Source: Acholeplasmataceae bacterium (lineage in GTDB: Bacteria; Bacillota_I; Bacilli_A; ML615J-28; CAG-698). From it: a stretch of 6,635 nucleotides of DNA. The notes under the pieces are model-generated. The model had not been told where the DNA came from. It ran no database searches and saw nothing but the letters and a program-made list of their open reading frames with translations. This document shows, in pieces, positions 4,525-6,635 of this stretch (its first letter is position 1; every line of letters begins with the position of its first letter). A program made the position numbers and the translations under genes. The stretch spans positions 1-6,635 of the forward strand of contig DUUA01000126.1 in the NCBI GenBank assembly GCA_012841765.1. Reading direction: 5' to 3'.

Positions 4525-6635
4525 ATGATTGCTGGCTCAAACAAAAAAATTAGACTACAAAAAAATGCTAATTATCTTAAAGATGTTTTTTCAACAAGTC
4601 CCTATATTGAACTAGGTAATATTGATTATATGGTCATGGATAGAATCAATAATTTCGAAAAAGTTGATATTGAAGAAATTACTGATTTTAGATTACAAAA
4701 TAGCAATGTTACTAATTTCAAAATCAATGATAAAGAATTACAAAATATTCTTCCCTATATGTTTTTATCAAATATAAATAAAAAGAATAAATCGATGCAA
4801 ATATTTTTAACATACGGATTATTAAGTTATAAAAATACAGATGGCATGGAACTTTTTGCTCCAATCATTCTAATACCCGTAAACTTGTATTTTGAAGAAC
4901 AAAAAATATTTATTCAAAAATTTAGCAGACCTATTGTTAATACAATTTTAAATAACGAACTAGAAAAAACATTATCTGTTGAAAGGAAAAAACTAATAAG
5001 CTTATCTATTACTGAAAAATTTAACACTTTACATTCAATGGATAAATATATTTTATCAATGTCTTCTTTACCAGGATTAGATGTTAAATTAGAAAATTAT
5101 TTAACAATTGGAGAATCTGTGGAAAAAGATATTAAGATTAATCACAACAGATTTCCGATTACAAGAGCTCATGAAAACTATTTAATAGATCGATATTATC
5201 AAAGGAAAGATAATTTAAATTTTGTTTTTCCTTTAAATAAAAAACAAAGAGAAGCTTTACTTAATGCTGAAGAAAATAATAATTTTGTTATTGTTGGAAG
5301 GATGGGAACTGGGAAAACAACAACTCTTATAAACATTTGTTTGGAAAAAATTAAAGATGGAAATAGAGTACTATATGTTTCCAATCAAAATGAAACACTG
5401 AATCAAGTATATAATTTTTTTGAAGAAAAACATTTAGAAAATTATGCCATAAATTTTTCTAATTCTTTTTCTAGTTTTTACTTTGGAGAAGCGAGTCTAT
5501 ATAATAAAGAAATTCCTGTAACAAATGATAATATTGCAAACTTATTAGAAAAATATAAACAAATAAAAAATTATGAAAAGATGTTTTATTCGCGTCTTTT
5601 AGATAATAGATATCTTGAAGTTCAAAATGAACTTGTTTTACTGTCTTTAAAAGGAAAAAAATTATTAGAGATTGATGACCTTAGTAAATTATATAAAACT
5701 GATTATTTAGCTGTTGTTAAAAGCTTAAAATTAATTGAAAAAAACAGAAAAGTAATTAATTATATTGCTGATTCAAAATGGAAAGAAATACCATTAACGA
5801 ATCGTATTAAAAACAGGAAAAATGTTTTAAATCTTATTTATGCTATTCATAGAGCTTTTAAAATTTTAGACTCAGAAAAACAAGTATTAGAAGAAGATTT
5901 TGGTATTGTAAAAATATTAAATTTAGCAATGCTTAGGAATGTTGTTAGAACTATTAAACGATTAAGCGTTGGTGATGTGCCTGAAAGTTGGAAAAAAATA
6001 AATTTTGAGAAGTACTATAAGGCGGAAAAATTATATCCTAATTTAAAAGATGATATTAGCAAATTGCAAGAATTAGAATATCATATAGAAAATGTATATC
6101 AAGATTTAGATAAAATATTAATTAATAGTGAAATAGATATTGCTTTAGGAGAAAATTATCAAGAAGAAGATTTTGAAAAGATAGATCAGATATTCTCAAA
6201 AAGAAAAGAGCTTGTATTAATTGCTAATAAAGCTTCATATAATAAAGAGTTATTAGAAAATAATTTAAAAGTAATTCAAAAAGCACTTAATATAAAATTA
6301 GATCTAAATGTATACAATATTACTTTTTTAATAGAATTATCTGAATTTTTAGGTAATGTAAAAATAAGTCAAAAACAAGTCCATGTTGCTGTTAATAAGA
6401 ATAAAAATTATATTTTAAAAGAAATAATAAAGATTAATGAAGAATATGTCGAAAGATTAAAAGAAATTAACGTGTTTGAACAAGATTATCCTGGTGTTGA
6501 TTTTGAAAAATTAGATAACTATTTAACTATATTTAAAACTGGTGTTTTCACAAGAGAAAATAAAAAAATTCTTTCAATATTTATTAAAGACAAAAGAAGA
6601 TTTAATCAGAAATTATATGTTAAAGAAATAATAAA
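4525..6635 (+). CDS. DUF4011-like superfamily 1 helicase, N-terminal part (runs off the window)
   Basis: The frame is open without a stop from ATG 4525 to the right edge, giving 703 complete codons of a larger protein. Residues about 1-140 resemble the DUF4011 domain found at the N-terminus of large SF1 helicases. The clearest block is about 91-121: a hydrophobic strand with YGLLSYK, then a short loop and FAPIILIPVNL, comparable to the family pattern of LGLLxW followed by APLLLVPVEL. The ATPase then begins: a Q-motif-like PLNKKQREAL (236-245, Gln241); Walker A GRMGTGKT (258-265, Lys264), followed by TTLINIC; and a motif-Ia-like RVLYVSNQNETLNQV (281-295). From about 300 to 703 it is Lys/Glu/Ile/Leu-rich and apparently helical, with no Walker B (DExx) motif yet; this looks like the long insertion such helicases carry between motifs Ia and II. 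There are no membrane segments. It probably acts on nucleic acid using ATP, but substrate and role (repair, RNA metabolism or defence) cannot be told from this part. It is divergent from nrdJ. Confidence 0.85.
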   Translation, partial: MIAGSNKKIRLQKNANYLKDVFSTSPYIELGNIDYMVMDRINNFEKVDIEEITDFRLQNSNVTNFKINDKELQNILPYMFLSNINKKNKSMQIFLTYGLLSYKNTDGMELFAPIILIPVNLYFEEQKIFIQKFSRPIVNTILNNELEKTLSVERKKLISLSITEKFNTLHSMDKYILSMSSLPGLDVKLENYLTIGESVEKDIKINHNRFPITRAHENYLIDRYYQRKDNLNFVFPLNKKQREALLNAEENNNFVIVGRMGTGKTTTLINICLEKIKDGNRVLYVSNQNETLNQVYNFFEEKHLENYAINFSNSFSSFYFGEASLYNKEIPVTNDNIANLLEKYKQIKNYEKMFYSRLLDNRYLEVQNELVLLSLKGKKLLEIDDLSKLYKTDYLAVVKSLKLIEKNRKVINYIADSKWKEIPLTNRIKNRKNVLNLIYAIHRAFKILDSEKQVLEEDFGIVKILNLAMLRNVVRTIKRLSVGDVPESWKKINFEKYYKAEKLYPNLKDDISKLQELEYHIENVYQDLDKILINSEIDIALGENYQEEDFEKIDQIFSKRKELVLIANKASYNKELLENNLKVIQKALNIKLDLNVYNITFLIELSEFLGNVKISQKQVHVAVNKNKNYILKEIIKINEEYVERLKEINVFEQDYPGVDFEKLDNYLTIFKTGVFTRENKKILSIFIKDKRRFNQKLYVKEII

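Noticed and set aside
5199..5384. Minus-strand open frame of 61 codons
   Set aside because: It is antisense to the helicase Walker A region and has no supporting ribosome binding site; the plus-strand protein shows clear ATPase motifs.
4525..6635. A phage-defence system around the helicase
   Set aside because: Some large helicases act in defence, but the neighbours here are housekeeping genes, no toxin, nuclease or modification gene is visible, and the helicase C-terminus is missing. There is no positive evidence in this window.

Overview
The window is a short, very AT-rich stretch of a bacterial chromosome, most likely from a low-GC Firmicutes/Bacilli-type genome. Three things point there: strong A- and G-rich ribosome binding sites, extended -10 promoters, and a Bacillus-like class II ribonucleotide reductase. 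Every tryptophan in the four reading frames is TGG, and no frame needs TGA read through. This argues for the standard bacterial code and against a code-4 Mollicute such as Mycoplasma. I see no rRNA, tRNA, CRISPR array, insertion sequence or integrase.

Layout from left to right. Positions 2-412 (+) hold the 3' part of a gene that enters from outside the window; its product is unidentified, with at most a faint Nudix/MutY C-terminus-like look. It converges on hflX (431-1690, -), a ribosome-associated GTPase, and the two share a perfect 13-bp bidirectional terminator hairpin that includes the last codons and stop codon of hflX. Next is nrdJ (1812-4340, -), a complete adenosylcobalamin-dependent ribonucleotide reductase. 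It has its own promoter and terminator, so nrdJ and hflX are probably separate transcription units despite sharing a strand. A 184-bp divergent intergenic region (4341-4524) carries back-to-back promoters and an 11-bp inverted repeat between them. From 4525 to the right edge runs a large, still-open gene (+) for a DUF4011-like superfamily 1 helicase. Only its N-terminal domain, Walker A motif and part of a long insertion are present.

The genes do not form an obvious pathway. NrdJ makes deoxynucleotides, HflX acts on ribosomes, and the helicase presumably acts on nucleic acid. The only physical link suggesting co-regulation is the shared nrdJ/helicase intergenic region. I found no convincing novel system. 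The points most worth a second look are the inverted repeat, the truncated helicase with its long insertion, and the divergent HflX motif.
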